From positions 42,373 through 106,372 of the forward strand of contig JACREZ010000028.1 in assembly GCA_016212665.1 (NCBI GenBank): a stretch of DNA of 64,000 bases, given 5' to 3'. The translations under genes and the position numbers were made by a program. This document shows, piece by piece, positions 33,822 through 44,100 of the stretch (position 1 is the first letter of the stretch; each line of letters opens with the position of its first letter). The notes beneath the pieces were generated by a model that worked only from the letters and a program-made list of their open reading frames with translations, did no database searches and was not told the origin of the DNA. This stretch comes from Ignavibacteriota bacterium. GTDB lineage: Bacteria > Bacteroidota > Ignavibacteria > UBA10030 > SZUA-254.

Positions 33822-34959
33822 TTTCGGTTTTACTAAAAAGATTTTTATTGTACTTCAGACTAATTGTAAAAACGTCCAAAGAATTGTTTGCAGTGATATC
33901 CCATCCATTATACACACTTGTATTGAGGGGAATATTACTGTAATCAAAAGAAAGTGTGATTGGAATATTAGGTACGATTCTTTCGAAAGGGATATTCAAA
34001 CCAAATCCAAAACGGGTTGATGGTTTACCCTTTTCACCATAAACGCTCCTATAAGGATTAATGTAACCACCTAAGCGAAAAGAGAAGACTTCAAAAAAGG
34101 AAATCTCACTACCATAGCCCCAAAAATCGCGAGAGTCATTTTGTCGTTCATCAGCATTCAATAGGTTTCTGTATTCTCCCGTTAATAAAAGTTGAACTGG
34201 AGTTAAATTCTCATTGAGAGGTGATTTGAACTTCAATGAATATGAAAAACCAAAGCGCAGGTAACGGGGGAGTTTTTCAAAATGTTCTTCGATTTGTCCT
34301 ACTGGATCAGGGGGAGATTTCACACGGTAATCTGTTCCATAATTTTGAATAGAACATCCGAAAATTAATTCATCATGAATAGATTGAAGTTGTTTTGCCA
34401 AAGTGGTTGAATACATTGACCCGATATCAATAAGGATCGGTAAAGAAGAAGTCTCATTTAAAGGAACTGGAATCCCCTCAGTTTGCGATTCAACAAAATT
34501 AAAAGTTTTGACAATTATCCCAACCGAAAAATTTTTCAAAAGTAGTTTTGAATACTTTGCTAAAAATACATGATCATAGAAGTGGACTTTTCCTATTGGA
34601 GTAGGGTCGTTGAGAGTCACAACTCCTTCACCCCAATCATACCGATTATACATGAAACCAAACTCTCCTAAGATGGACGAATAACTCATTGAAAAATTAT
34701 ACAACTTAGTTTCATTAATTTGGTCAAAAAAATTAGCTCGGCGTAAGGAATAAGAAATTATCAATCCTCTTTTGCCTGAATATGAAGCCGGATTGTACAA
34801 TAAGGAAGAAATAGGATGTTTGACTGCTACAAACGATTCACCCATTGAAATGCTTCGAGAATCGGAGGGAATATCTAACGATGAGTTGTATGGAAATTGT
34901 GAGAACACAGATGAAAAAGTAATGAAAAATAATAAGACGATGAAAATAATCCGAATCAT
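33814..34959 (-). CDS. PorV/PorQ-like outer-membrane barrel protein
   Basis: A 381-residue protein with a signal peptide (1-20, SSVFSQ). The mature N-terminus DSRSISMGESFVAVKHPISSLLYNPASYSG matches the start of PorV/PorQ and UPF0164 proteins (FadL-like barrels: SxxMGxxxxA...NPA). The AT content is higher than that of the neighbours (for example the run of AAAT-rich codons), which may point to different age or transfer. It is probably a T9SS accessory or a transporter; exact role unknown. Confidence 0.7.
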   Translation of the reverse strand: MIRIIFIVLLFFITFSSVFSQFPYNSSLDIPSDSRSISMGESFVAVKHPISSLLYNPASYSGKRGLIISYSLRRANFFDQINETKLYNFSMSYSSILGEFGFMYNRYDWGEGVVTLNDPTPIGKVHFYDHVFLAKYSKLLLKNFSVGIIVKTFNFVESQTEGIPVPLNETSSLPILIDIGSMYSTTLAKQLQSIHDELIFGCSIQNYGTDYRVKSPPDPVGQIEEHFEKLPRYLRFGFSYSLKFKSPLNENLTPVQLLLTGEYRNLLNADERQNDSRDFWGYGSEISFFEVFSFRLGGYINPYRSVYGEKGKPSTRFGFGLNIPFERIVPNIPITLSFDYSNIPLNTSVYNGWDITANNSLDVFTISLKYNKNLFSKTESE

Positions 34960-34980
34960 AAAACCTTCCTATTTATATGT

Positions 34981-36276
34981 TTATACCAACTTAGAATACA
35001 ACGGAAACTTCTCACACAACAATTTCACTTTATTCTCCACATCTCGGTACACATCCGTCTTTCCAACATTCCTCAACACTTCATCAATCAACTCACCGAC
35101 AATTTCCATTTCCGGTTCTTTCATTCCGCGGGTTGTCAGTGCGGGAGTGCCGACACGGATGCCGCTGGTGATGAGCGGACTCTTGTCATCGAATGGGACA
35201 GCATTTTTGTTGACGGTAATTCCTGCAAGGTCAAGCGCTTCCTGTGCGGCTTTTCCTGTAAGATTTTTATTCCGCAAGTCAATCAGCATCAGGTGGTTGT
35301 CCGTTCCGCCGGAGATGATGTTGTAGCCAAGCGACATCAACTTACTTGCGAGCGCTTGTGCGTTCTTGATGATTTGCTTCGCGTACGTTTCAAATTCCGG
35401 TTGAAGATTTTCGAGGAAGCCGACTGCTTTTGCCGCAATCACGTGCATCAACGGTCCACCTTGAATGCCGGGAATAACCATTGAATCGAGTAACTCAGAC
35501 ATCATTTTTGTTCTGCCTGATTTCGGCGCAACCAAGCCAAAGGGATTTTCAAAATCTTTTCCGAGCAGAATCAAACCGCCGCGGGGACCGCGCAGGGTTT
35601 TGTGCGTCGTCGAAGTAACGACATGACAATGGGGAACCGGGTCGTTCAGCAATTTCTTTGCAATCAATCCGGCGGGATGAGCTATGTCGGCAAAGAGAAA
35701 CGCACCGACTTTATCTGCAATCTGACGGAATGCCTTGTAATCAATGTTGCGTGAGTATGCGCTCGCACCGACAGTAATCATTTTCGGTTTCTCACGAGTT
35801 GCAACTGCTTCGACATCGTCGAGGTCAATGTAGCCGGTTTCTTTTTTCACACCGTACGCAACGAAGTTGTACAATTGTCCGGAGAAATTAACCGGCGAAC
35901 CGTGCGTGAGATGTCCGCCGTGCGAAAGGTTCATCCCCAACACTTTATCTCCCGGTTTGATGAAGGTGAAATAGACAGCCATGTTTGCCTGTGAGCCGGA
36001 GTGAGGCTGAACGTTCGCGTACTCCGCGCCGAACAGTTTTTTCACACGGTCTCGTGCGATGTTTTCCGCGACATCAACAAATTCGCACCCGCCGTAATAG
36101 CGTTTGCCGGGATAGCCTTCGGCGTATTTATTTGTCAGAGTGGAGCCGAGCGCTTCAAGCACAGCCGTGCTGACGAAGTTTTCGGAGGCAATCAGTTCGA
36201 GTTTGGTGTTTTGACGATTGGTTTCGTTTTGAATTGCTTGGAAGATGTCGGGGTCGCGTTTGTTTAGTGTATTCAT
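34981..36276 (-). CDS. glyA: Serine hydroxymethyltransferase GlyA
   Basis: A 431-residue PLP enzyme that converts serine and tetrahydrofolate to glycine and methylene-THF. It contains [41 protein letters not shown], the PLP-lysine motif [14 protein letters not shown] and [13 protein letters not shown]. The length is normal. The upstream 36277-36460 region is made of simple repeats. Confidence 0.97.
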   Translation of the reverse strand: MNTLNKRDPDIFQAIQNETNRQNTKLELIASENFVSTAVLEALGSTLTNKYAEGYPGKRYYGGCEFVDVAENIARDRVKKLFGAEYANVQPHSGSQANMAVYFTFIKPGDKVLGMNLSHGGHLTHGSPVNFSGQLYNFVAYGVKKETGYIDLDDVEAVATREKPKMITVGASAYSRNIDYKAFRQIADKVGAFLFADIAHPAGLIAKKLLNDPVPHCHVVTSTTHKTLRGPRGGLILLGKDFENPFGLVAPKSGRTKMMSELLDSMVIPGIQGGPLMHVIAAKAVGFLENLQPEFETYAKQIIKNAQALASKLMSLGYNIISGGTDNHLMLIDLRNKNLTGKAAQEALDLAGITVNKNAVPFDDKSPLITSGIRVGTPALTTRGMKEPEMEIVGELIDEVLRNVGKTDVYRDVENKVKLLCEKFPLYSKLV

Positions 36277-36460
36277 AGTTCTTGTTCGGGAGTTGTTTTC
36301 ATTTCACATTTTTATAAACCGCAAAGGGCACAAAGTTGATACGCAAAGGACACAAAGAAATTTTCGTTTTGTTGAAGTTGGTTCATGAATAATCAATCTT
36401 AAATCTTCAATCATAAATCTTGAATCCTAAAATCTCAAAACGCAAATCTCAAAACTCATA
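36277..36460. repeat. Intergenic simple-repeat region between rpiB and glyA
   Basis: AAACCGCAAAGGGCACAAAG and CGCAAAGGACACAAAG (36315-36360) belong to a dispersed family also seen near 26832, 53733 and 61510. Then AATCTTAAATCTTCAATCAT-type and CTCAAAACGCAAATCTC-type repeats (36390-36455) follow. No gene. Confidence 0.7.
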
Positions 36461-36898
36461 TCAAAGTGAAGTAAGCGTGTGGATTTTTTCAATTCGTTTC
36501 TGATGTCGTCCGCCTTCAAAATCTGTAGTGAGAAATGTTTTGATGATTTCGATTGCCCGTTCCCAAGGAATGATGCGGGAGCCGAGGCAGAGAATGTTTG
36601 CATCGTTGTGGAGACGTGTGAAGCGTGCGGCGTCAACCGATTCAACAACGGCGGCGCGGACGTTTTCATGTTTGTTGGCAACGATGCACATCCCGATTCC
36701 CGTTCCGCAGACAAGAATTCCGGTTTCAAATTTTCCAGAGGAAACTCCTGATGCTACTTTGTGTGCGAAGTCGGGATAGTCAACCGATTCGGTAGAGTGC
36801 GTTCCGAAATCAATGAACTCGTAGTCAAGTGAAATCAGGAGTTCTTTTACTTTTTCTTTGAATTCAAAACCTGCGTGGTCTGCGCCGAGAGCAATCAT
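36461..36898 (-). CDS. rpiB: Ribose-5-phosphate isomerase B
   Basis: A 145-residue enzyme of the RpiB/LacA family that interconverts ribose-5-P and ribulose-5-P. It contains the start MIALGADHAGFEFKEKVKE, the active-site VCGTGIGMCIVANKH (Cys) and RLHNDANILCLGSRII. The length is normal. It may form an operon with the barrel gene that ends at 36906. Confidence 0.95.
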   Translation of the reverse strand: MIALGADHAGFEFKEKVKELLISLDYEFIDFGTHSTESVDYPDFAHKVASGVSSGKFETGILVCGTGIGMCIVANKHENVRAAVVESVDAARFTRLHNDANILCLGSRIIPWERAIEIIKTFLTTDFEGGRHQKRIEKIHTLTSL

Positions 36899-36905
36899 AC
36901 ATCAC

Positions 36906-38165
36906 CTATTCTTCTTCTGATGGAACGAACCAACGCTCGCTTCCGCTCAACGTAAAGGAGAGTCGAAGAATTTTATCTTTCTGCAAACCGTTGTTCGTTG
37001 TTCCGCGGAAACTGTATTCTGCGGCAATGTTCAATCGAGTGTCGCTGAAAATCGGAACGCCGAACCCGCCCGTGAATCCGAGTTCATCAATCGGCTCGTT
37101 ATTGATTTTGTAATACGATGCGTCGTAGAAAAATCCTGCACGGTATGCGATGCGCTGGAAAAATGTTGCCGTTCCTTCACGACGTGGAAACAACTCGCCG
37201 CCAATGCTGAAGCGATAACTATCGCGGAAGTTTCCGGTGACGACTCCGTTGCCGGAGAAATTGCTCCATTGCTGGACGTGGAGGTCGCTTGCAACAAGAA
37301 ATTCCGGCGTACGAAACGCAACGCCGATGCCGAATCGAAACGGAATCGTAAACTGAGATTCGGGAAGTGAAATTGTGTCACGCGTTGTTACGCTCTGATT
37401 CGTCGCATCATATTTCAAAAAATGTTCTTCCGTTCCTGAAACGGTTGAAGCGGTTGCGGCAATCAAACCAAGCGTCAACGAGCGACTTGTATCGAGATGA
37501 AGAATATTGTTCAAGCCGGAATAAATCAGACCGAACGAAGCGCCCATCCCGTGCAACTGCATCGAACGAATTTCTTCCGCATTGGAATACTCCGAGATGC
37601 TGAATTTCTGTGAGACGATATGCCGCATTGTGCCGAAGTAGTAAGTGTATTTCGCTCCGATGTTGAAATCGGGATGCGGGGCGAATGAGAGACCGAGATG
37701 ACTTTCGGAAATTCCGCCTTCGCCTTTATGATTGATGTTGTACAACAAACTTCCGAACGAGGCATTCGACACAATATTATAGTTGATGGTGCTGAACGGA
37801 GTGATGCCCGCGCCGAGAACAATTCCCGACGGAGTATAGACAGGAAATGCAACCATGAATCCGCCGAACGATGTCCCGCTGAGAAATGCAGAGTTGGTTC
37901 CATCGGTTGTGTTATATCCTTCGTACATCGCACCAATGGAGAATCGAGTTCGGTTAATTGTTGACCACGAAGCCGGATTGAGCCCTTCGATGCTGCTGGA
38001 AGAAAACGCTGCGATGCCGGTGTTAGCCATTCCGCTTGCGCGGTCAGAGTAAAAATATTTCAGGTCGCCGATGCCGTATCGTGAATATCCTGAGCCGCCG
38101 TTTCCTGAAATCAACAACGAACTGCATGAGAAAATGAGAAAGAGAAAAATTCTAAATCGGTTCAT
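36906..38165 (-). CDS. Outer-membrane barrel protein, FadL/PorV-like
   Basis: A 419-residue protein with a signal peptide (1-20). The mature start GSGYSRYGIGDLKYFYSDRASGMANTGIAAFSSSSIEGLNPASWS has the NPA and small-residue pattern of PorV/FadL-like barrels. Many strands alternate (VVTGNFRDSYRFSIGGELFP, ARYRAGFFYD-like). The function is unknown. The neighbour 38173-39339 is a lipoprotein, and both may be surface components of the same operon. Confidence 0.7.
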   Translation of the reverse strand: MNRFRIFLFLIFSCSSLLISGNGGSGYSRYGIGDLKYFYSDRASGMANTGIAAFSSSSIEGLNPASWSTINRTRFSIGAMYEGYNTTDGTNSAFLSGTSFGGFMVAFPVYTPSGIVLGAGITPFSTINYNIVSNASFGSLLYNINHKGEGGISESHLGLSFAPHPDFNIGAKYTYYFGTMRHIVSQKFSISEYSNAEEIRSMQLHGMGASFGLIYSGLNNILHLDTSRSLTLGLIAATASTVSGTEEHFLKYDATNQSVTTRDTISLPESQFTIPFRFGIGVAFRTPEFLVASDLHVQQWSNFSGNGVVTGNFRDSYRFSIGGELFPRREGTATFFQRIAYRAGFFYDASYYKINNEPIDELGFTGGFGVPIFSDTRLNIAAEYSFRGTTNNGLQKDKILRLSFTLSGSERWFVPSEEE

Positions 38166-38172
38166 GTTCGAC

Positions 38173-39339
38173 TCACGGTAAAATTGTGTAGGTGATTTTC
38201 AATTGCGGTCGGAGCGTAGAATCGCTCGCTACGTTCGAATAAAAAGCATATCGGTCGGCAGAGATAAACTCGTTTCCTGCACGAATGACGAAACCGTTGT
38301 TCGATACTTTCTTTGATGCGAGTTGTTGAACGAGTGTTTTTACATCAAGTGATATAATCGTTGCTGTGTCACTTGCAAAACTTCCGGTGGCAGTCAGTGA
38401 ACTGAGTTTCGGTGGCGATGCGCCGTCAAGGTCAAGATGCGCTATGAAACTGTTCGATGTTTGAGAATTTCTCAGTGATTGATTTTTTTCGAGTGAGAGT
38501 TGTAACGTTGCGGCAGTGATGCTCGCTTGTTTCGGAATCAAGGAAAGGTCGAAGTGTAGTTTGCCGCGGTAAGCAATTCCTGCCTGAAGATAAAAAAGAG
38601 AATCAGTCGTTAAAGGAATAGAGCCGTTAGCAACAAAGACCTGTTGAAATGGTTTTAGCGTTAAGGTCGAACGCGAGGTATTGGTGTCGCTTCGATACGA
38701 AATATATAACTCCGGTCGTGAATCGGTGCTACTAACATACACAGTTGATGCACCGATGATAATATTCGATGTTGAAGTCGGAATGAGAACGATGCCATAA
38801 GGAGAACTGAGTTTCAATGTATCGTGGAACCATTTTCGGACGACAGCATCAACCCGCATTTCAATGGTTGAATCAAGCACGGTAATATTTTTCAGGAACG
38901 ATGTATCATCAACCGTACTAACGAGAGTAGGAACATTAGTGCTGTCCCATGTCAGTGAGTCTTTGGTCCATGAGCGTATCATCCGTCGGATGTGAAGTCC
39001 GAACTCACCGACAGAATCTTTGAACCGGTACGTAATCGGAAAACGTAAAATGGCAGTATCAATAATTGCGTTGGGCGCGTCGGTAGGAATTCCGGAGAAT
39101 TGGATGATTGCCCTCGCTTCGATACCTTCATCCATGCCGACGAGTTGACGTGTCGAGCCGCCCATGATGCGTGAGAGATATGATGTATCGAGAGTGGCTA
39201 TCGTTGTAAGAGTTCGAATGCCGACAGAATCCTGTGGCGGTAGTAAACCGATACCGACGGAATTCGGGTCGTCGCTACATCCGAGCCAAATTGAAAAAAT
39301 CAAAATCAGAAAAAGGAAAAAAGAAAATTGTTGTTTCAT
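38173..39339 (-). CDS. DNRLRE/DUF4270-like surface lipoprotein
   Basis: A 388-residue lipoprotein (lipobox IWLGC, about residues 17-21) followed by GIGLLPPQDS as in many Bacteroidetes lipoproteins of the DUF4270 sort. The body has two jelly-roll halves of the DNRLRE kind: AIIDTAILRFPITYRFKDS...LHIRRMIRSWTKDSLTWDS and ASITAATLQLSLEKNQS...SLDVKTLVQQL. Likely exposed on the outer membrane. The start overlaps the gmhB stop by four bases. The role is unknown. Confidence 0.7.
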   Translation of the reverse strand: MKQQFSFFLFLILIFSIWLGCSDDPNSVGIGLLPPQDSVGIRTLTTIATLDTSYLSRIMGGSTRQLVGMDEGIEARAIIQFSGIPTDAPNAIIDTAILRFPITYRFKDSVGEFGLHIRRMIRSWTKDSLTWDSTNVPTLVSTVDDTSFLKNITVLDSTIEMRVDAVVRKWFHDTLKLSSPYGIVLIPTSTSNIIIGASTVYVSSTDSRPELYISYRSDTNTSRSTLTLKPFQQVFVANGSIPLTTDSLFYLQAGIAYRGKLHFDLSLIPKQASITAATLQLSLEKNQSLRNSQTSNSFIAHLDLDGASPPKLSSLTATGSFASDTATIISLDVKTLVQQLASKKVSNNGFVIRAGNEFISADRYAFYSNVASDSTLRPQLKITYTILP

Positions 39340-39929
39340 GAAACTTGTTTGTTTGCTCTTGCTGTGAGTTGTTGTTTGATGAATTGTACTGCGTCGTAAC
39401 TATCTTCCGCTATGTACGCAGGGTGAACGTTGTTTTGTTGAAGAAGGTTCATTTCTTTCAATCCGTAGCCGGTTTTAACAAGAATTCCTGTTGCGCCTGC
39501 ATTGATTGCTGTTTGAATGTCTATCAATTTATCACCGACAACAAAGGAGGATGCAAGGTCGATGTGAAATTCCAGAGCGGCTTGAAGCAACATTCCTGTT
39601 TTCGGTTTTCGACATTCACAGTTTGCACGATATGGCGGTTCACCATAGTCAGGATGATGCGGACAATAATAGAGTTTGTCAATCGTACAATGTTCATTGT
39701 GTAATAATTGAAGAAGTGAATTGTTGACGAGTTGAACTTGCAGTTCACTCATGAACCCGCGTGCTACTCCCGCCTGATTTGAAATAATAAACACTTTACT
39801 GCCTGTCGTGTTGGCCTCAAGAATCGCTTTTGTTGCTCGCGGGATGAGTTTCAGTTGTTCGGGCGAGGAAAGATAATTGCCCTCTTCATTGATAGTACCG
39901 TCACGGTCGAAGAAAATGCCGACGTGCAT
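39336..39929 (-). CDS. gmhB: D-glycero-D-manno-heptose-1,7-bisphosphate 7-phosphatase GmhB
   Basis: A 197-residue HAD phosphatase of the lipopolysaccharide-core heptose route. HAD motif I is FFDRDGTINEE, motif II is FIISNQAGVARG, motif III contains CRKPKTGM and motif IV GDKLIDIQTAINAG. The zinc-binding insertion CPHHPDYG...CECRKP is the mark of GmhB. The histidinol-phosphatase domain is an alternative use of the same fold. Directly downstream of the GT5 gene (no gap). Confidence 0.9.
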   Translation of the reverse strand: MHVGIFFDRDGTINEEGNYLSSPEQLKLIPRATKAILEANTTGSKVFIISNQAGVARGFMSELQVQLVNNSLLQLLHNEHCTIDKLYYCPHHPDYGEPPYRANCECRKPKTGMLLQAALEFHIDLASSFVVGDKLIDIQTAINAGATGILVKTGYGLKEMNLLQQNNVHPAYIAEDSYDAVQFIKQQLTARANKQVS

Positions 39930-40790
39930 TTACTTCGGCATTTTTGCGAGGTCGGAATAAATCGAAACAAACTTCTCAGCAAGTTGTTCATGTTTGCTGC
40001 CGTTTGCCATCGGCGAAGTAAGTGAGATGATGGATTTCTTTTGTTGCTTGAATAAATCCATCAAACTTTCTTCCGTCGAAAATTTCTTATCGGCTTTTGC
40101 GCCAACCGTGGTTATAACATCCGCATATTCCAACCCTGCCCGCAGAAAATCAAGTTTGCCCGTCTTTGAACCGTTTGTAGTAAAAATCGAAGAAGGCAAT
40201 CCTGTCTTTTCCACTGAGGTGCTTGGAAATGAACCGTGATAGGCGAGATTATACGCTGTGAAAATTGTTTTCACATTCTTGAAGTACGGGTCATTTTTGT
40301 ACAATGTTTTCAAATAGACCGGAATGAGTCCGCACTGCCAATCGTTGCAATGAATAATTTTCGGTTGCCAACCGAGGCGTTTCAACGTTTCAAGAATTCC
40401 GCGGCAGAAGAAAATGAATCGTTCATCGTTGTCGGGAAAGTATTGTTTCGTTTCGGGATGGCTATACAATCCGACTCGGTTAAAAAACTTATCGTTGCTG
40501 ACAAAGTACACCTGCACCTTTTTATTATCTGTGGCGAGATATGATGATTTGACGTATGCAAGTTCGCTTCCGCTTCCCATAGGAATCGGAATGTCTTTCA
40601 TACGGAGTAAACGGTGCAGGTGATTACGGCGTTCATTGATAAAGCCATATCCCGGAAGCATGACTCGAATTTCATGCCCCATAGATTTCACTAACTTGGG
40701 GAGTGCGGCAGCTACTTCAGCGATGCTGCCTGTTTTTGCAAATGGTTCTACTTCGCTCGCGACGAAAAGAATGTCTAATGGTTTGGACAT
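39930..40790 (-). CDS. Glycogen/starch synthase GT5 N-terminal domain protein
   Basis: A 286-residue protein that matches only the N-terminal half of glycogen synthase: DILFVASEVEPFAKTGSIAEVAAALPKLVK (KTGG changed to KTGS), IIHCNDWQCGLIPVYLK, IFTAYNLAYHGSFPS, and VITTVGAKADKKFS. The C-terminal GT1 half with the ADP-glucose-binding Glu is absent. Stand-alone proteins of this length are common in Bacteroidetes, so it is not a recent truncation, but independent transferase activity is doubtful. First gene of its leftward operon; its upstream region is shared with the divergent porU promoter. Confidence 0.8.
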   Translation of the reverse strand: MSKPLDILFVASEVEPFAKTGSIAEVAAALPKLVKSMGHEIRVMLPGYGFINERRNHLHRLLRMKDIPIPMGSGSELAYVKSSYLATDNKKVQVYFVSNDKFFNRVGLYSHPETKQYFPDNDERFIFFCRGILETLKRLGWQPKIIHCNDWQCGLIPVYLKTLYKNDPYFKNVKTIFTAYNLAYHGSFPSTSVEKTGLPSSIFTTNGSKTGKLDFLRAGLEYADVITTVGAKADKKFSTEESLMDLFKQQKKSIISLTSPMANGSKHEQLAEKFVSIYSDLAKMPK

Positions 40791-40938
40791 GCCCTTTTTT
40801 CTTCAAAAATGGAATAAAATCCAGAAGTTCGTCTACAAGGTACAATTTTTTCAACAGAAAAACAAGCTAACTTTTATGCAAATTTTCAGAAAATGATTTT
40901 TACGGTCAGAAAAAATATTTTGAAATTTTCAAAAAGCA

Positions 40939-40970
40939 TTTGACAATCAGAAAAATCTTCTCTATATTCA
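40939..40970 (+). promoter_or_regulatory. Promoter upstream of porU
   Basis: TTGACA (40940-40945), 17 bases, TATATT (40963-40968): a full sigma70 match. It also reads as TTTG-20-TATATTCA in the Bacteroidetes manner. AT-rich sequence with A/T tracts lies upstream (40900-40940). Transcription would start near 40975, leaving a leader of about 185 bases before porU. Confidence 0.75.
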
Positions 40971-41017
40971 CCTACATTTAATCAGGAATAAACAGAAAGT
41001 TTTCTATAGAAATATTT

Positions 41018-41152
41018 GTTAAAGGTTTTTACAGCAACAGTCGAAATCTATCCGACATTCATGCTGGTATATTTTTTTTTCTGAACCTTTGACGATATTT
41101 TACTAACGGGTGTTGATACAGCCGGTGTCAGGGTTCTGACATCGGCTTTTTT
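41018..41152 (+). ncRNA. Structured leader RNA or small RNA ending in a terminator, before porU
   Basis: Three nested helices can be drawn: GTTAAAGGTT (41018-41027) with AACCTTTGAC (41084-41093), one G-U pair; CAGC (41032-41035) with GCTG (41063-41066); and GTCG (41040-41043) with CGAC (41053-41056). The terminator at 41120-41152 follows. The order promoter, folded domain, terminator, gene suggests an attenuator or riboswitch, or a separate small RNA of about 180 bases. It matches no RNA family I recognise. Confidence 0.5.
41120..41152 (+). terminator. Rho-independent terminator between the porU promoter and porU
   Basis: AGCCGGTGTCAG (41120-41131) pairs with CTGACATCGGCT (41136-41147), one G-U pair, GGTT loop, and a run of six T (41147-41152). 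It ends only eight bases before the porU ATG, so unless read through or attenuated it would stop the porU transcript. Confidence 0.85.
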
Positions 41153-41160
41153 ATTTACTT

Positions 41161-44100
41161 ATGCTTAGTCTGAACGTTCTCTATCAATATAAATCAATAA
41201 TTATTTTTTTGGTTTGTTTTTCAATCGTTGATGTGAAAGCAATCGAAAAGGATTTTCGTATCATAAAATCTGATGCAAACGGAATCACTCTTGAGTACGA
41301 ACCAACTTCAACCGAATTTCTTAAAGTAAAATTCGGAGTAGAAGAGTTCTACCGATTTCGTGGCGCTGATTGTTATCCGGCTACGGAACAAAGCCTGGGT
41401 TTTCCTGAATTATTTATGCGCGCGTTACCGATTCGGTTAATGGGTGCAGACGGAAATTCGGTAGAAGTAATGAATCTTGAGTATGAAGAAATGCAAAACA
41501 TCCTGCTTCAACCTGTTCCGACGTTTCAACAATCGGATGTTGGAATGTCGCCGTTGTTTGAAATGAAGAAAGATGCCTATTCACAAAATTCATTTCTCCC
41601 GGAGAAAGTTGTTGAGTTGAAGAATGTCGGGGAGACGCGCGGGGTGATTCTGGGGAATTTATTGTTCAGTCCGTTTCAATACAATCCGGCGACAAGAACG
41701 GTAAAAAAAATAACACGACTTGTCGTTCGTGTAAATTTCGGAGCGAGCGATGCGGTAAGCCAGCACCCCGATGAACTTGTAGAAGGAATTGCAATCAATC
41801 AAAAAGAATTACAATCGGTTCCGAGAGTTGTAAAGTCGGTAAGGACAAGTTCGTTACAAAACAGTCTTCTCGCATCTGGAATGTGGTTCAAATTTTCCAT
41901 CAACGAAAGCGGAATGTACAAACTCCAGGGGAGTACATTGCTCGCAACGGGAATTCCTGCCGGCACGAATCCAATCAACATCAAACTGTATAACAACGGC
42001 GGTGAAGAACTACCTGTATCTGTTACGGCAAACGTGATGGATGATTTGAACGAAGTTGCCATCTATACTTTTGATGCGACATCAAACAATACGTTAGATG
42101 CGGATGATTACGTTCTCTTCTACGGCAAGGGTGTTCGGGGTTGGAAATATAATGAAGGAACGAAGACATTTTCACATTTTCTCAATCACTTCACCGAATC
42201 GAATGTGTATTGGTTGAGAGTTGATGACTCCCCATCGAAACAAATGTCGCCGCTAACTTTTAGTACGCAACCCGTGGAATATCAACCGGCAACGATAAAC
42301 GCGAAGTTGTATCGCGAGGATGAAAAAATCAATGTAACAAATTCGGGACTTGAATGGCTCGGACAGCAATTTAACTTTGGTGAATCCATTACTTACATTC
42401 ATCCCTTGTCGGGGCTTGATGGTTCAAAGCCGATTGTGTATAAGTTTCGTGTCGGTGCACAGGCACTAGGATATTCGAATTTCACAATCTATGAACACTC
42501 GGATGTTATTCTTACCACGCCACTGATTTATCCGACAAACATTGCTCGCTACGGACCATATTTTGTCGGAACGTACCCGGCAGTTTTAACAGACTCAGTG
42601 ATGCCGAATTTTTCCGATGACCAAAGCCGTATCCGTTTTGCATTTACATCGGATGACAGAAACGGTTACGGCTTTCTGGACTCGTATGAAATATTCTATC
42701 AACAATTTCCCAAAGCACAGGGGAACAGTTTAGCCTTTCATACACATGATGTTTCCGCTGTAACCCAATACAAGATTCCCGGATTTACGACGAATCAGGT
42801 TTTCCTGTTTGATGCCTCGCGATATGATAGCGTTCTCATCAACACCAATCCAAATCTTACTGTGGACACATGTTCGTTTACGCTTCAATTGACTTCGGGA
42901 AGTTCACGGGAAATTTTCGCTGTTGGGAAAAATAGCTTCTTATCGGTAGGACCCTTGACACGAGTGAACAATCAAAATCTGCATGGAGATACAACAGAAG
43001 CAGATGAAATTATTGTAACAAATTCAGAATTCATGTCAGCGGCGGAGCGGTTGAAAACGCACCGGGAACGTCCGGGGAGCGAGTATCTGAAAACGCTTAT
43101 CGTTGACATCGAAAAAATTTACAACGAGTTTGGCGGCGGATTACCAAGTCCGTATGCGATAAGAAATTATATCAAATACTGTTACAATAACTGGATAAAG
43201 AAACCAAAATATTTACTTCTGTTTGGTGATGGCGATTTCGATTATCGCGGAATTCTGACTCAGCGAGCAAATAAAATTCCAGTGTGGGAAACCGGGACAG
43301 AATTTGACCCGATTAATTCCTATACGACGGATGATGATTTTGTCATTTTCAATTCATCGAACCGGGTTGCATTGGGAGTGGGAAGAATTCCTTCACGAAC
43401 ACTTTCTGAAGCGAATGCTGTCGTTGATAAAATTATAGAATATGAAACTCATCCAGTTCAAGATTTGTGGAAGTTACGACTTACTCTGGTTGCTGATGAT
43501 GGGTGGACACCTGAACACGGTGACCGCGAGGGATTCCAACATGCGGAGAATATCAGAGATATATCTGATATTGTCCCTCAATTATTTCAAACAAAAAAAA
43601 TATTTTTGCATGAATACCCGATTGTTTTCACCGCTAACGGAAGAAGAAAACCGGCAGTCAACGAAACGATTCGTAATTATATTAATCAAGGAACACTCAT
43701 AGTAAATTTTGCGGGACATGGTAATCCACGGCTTTGGACTCACGAGCAAGTGTTTGTACGAGAAACTGATTTTCCATTGTTGTCAAATAAAGGAAAGTAC
43801 TTTTTCCTCATTGCCGCCACCTGCAATTATTCAGCAATTGATTTATTAAACGAACAGAGTAGTGGTGAAGTGTTGGTATTACTTCCGAATGCGGGCGCAA
43901 TTGCTACTTATAGTGCTACTCGTCCAGTGTATGCCCCGGAAAATTTCGACTTGAATACTACATTATATAATAAACTGTTCGAGAAGAATTCTTCCGGACA
44001 AACCATCCCCCGACGATTCGGTGACATTATTTTTCATACCCGCCAAAATCAAACGGGTGTTAACGACAGAAAATATGTTTTGCTTGGAGATCCGGCAGTT

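Noticed and set aside
39930..40790. Recent truncation of glycogen synthase
   Set aside because: Stand-alone GT5 halves of this size are common in Bacteroidetes, and no remnant of the GT1 half is seen next to it.
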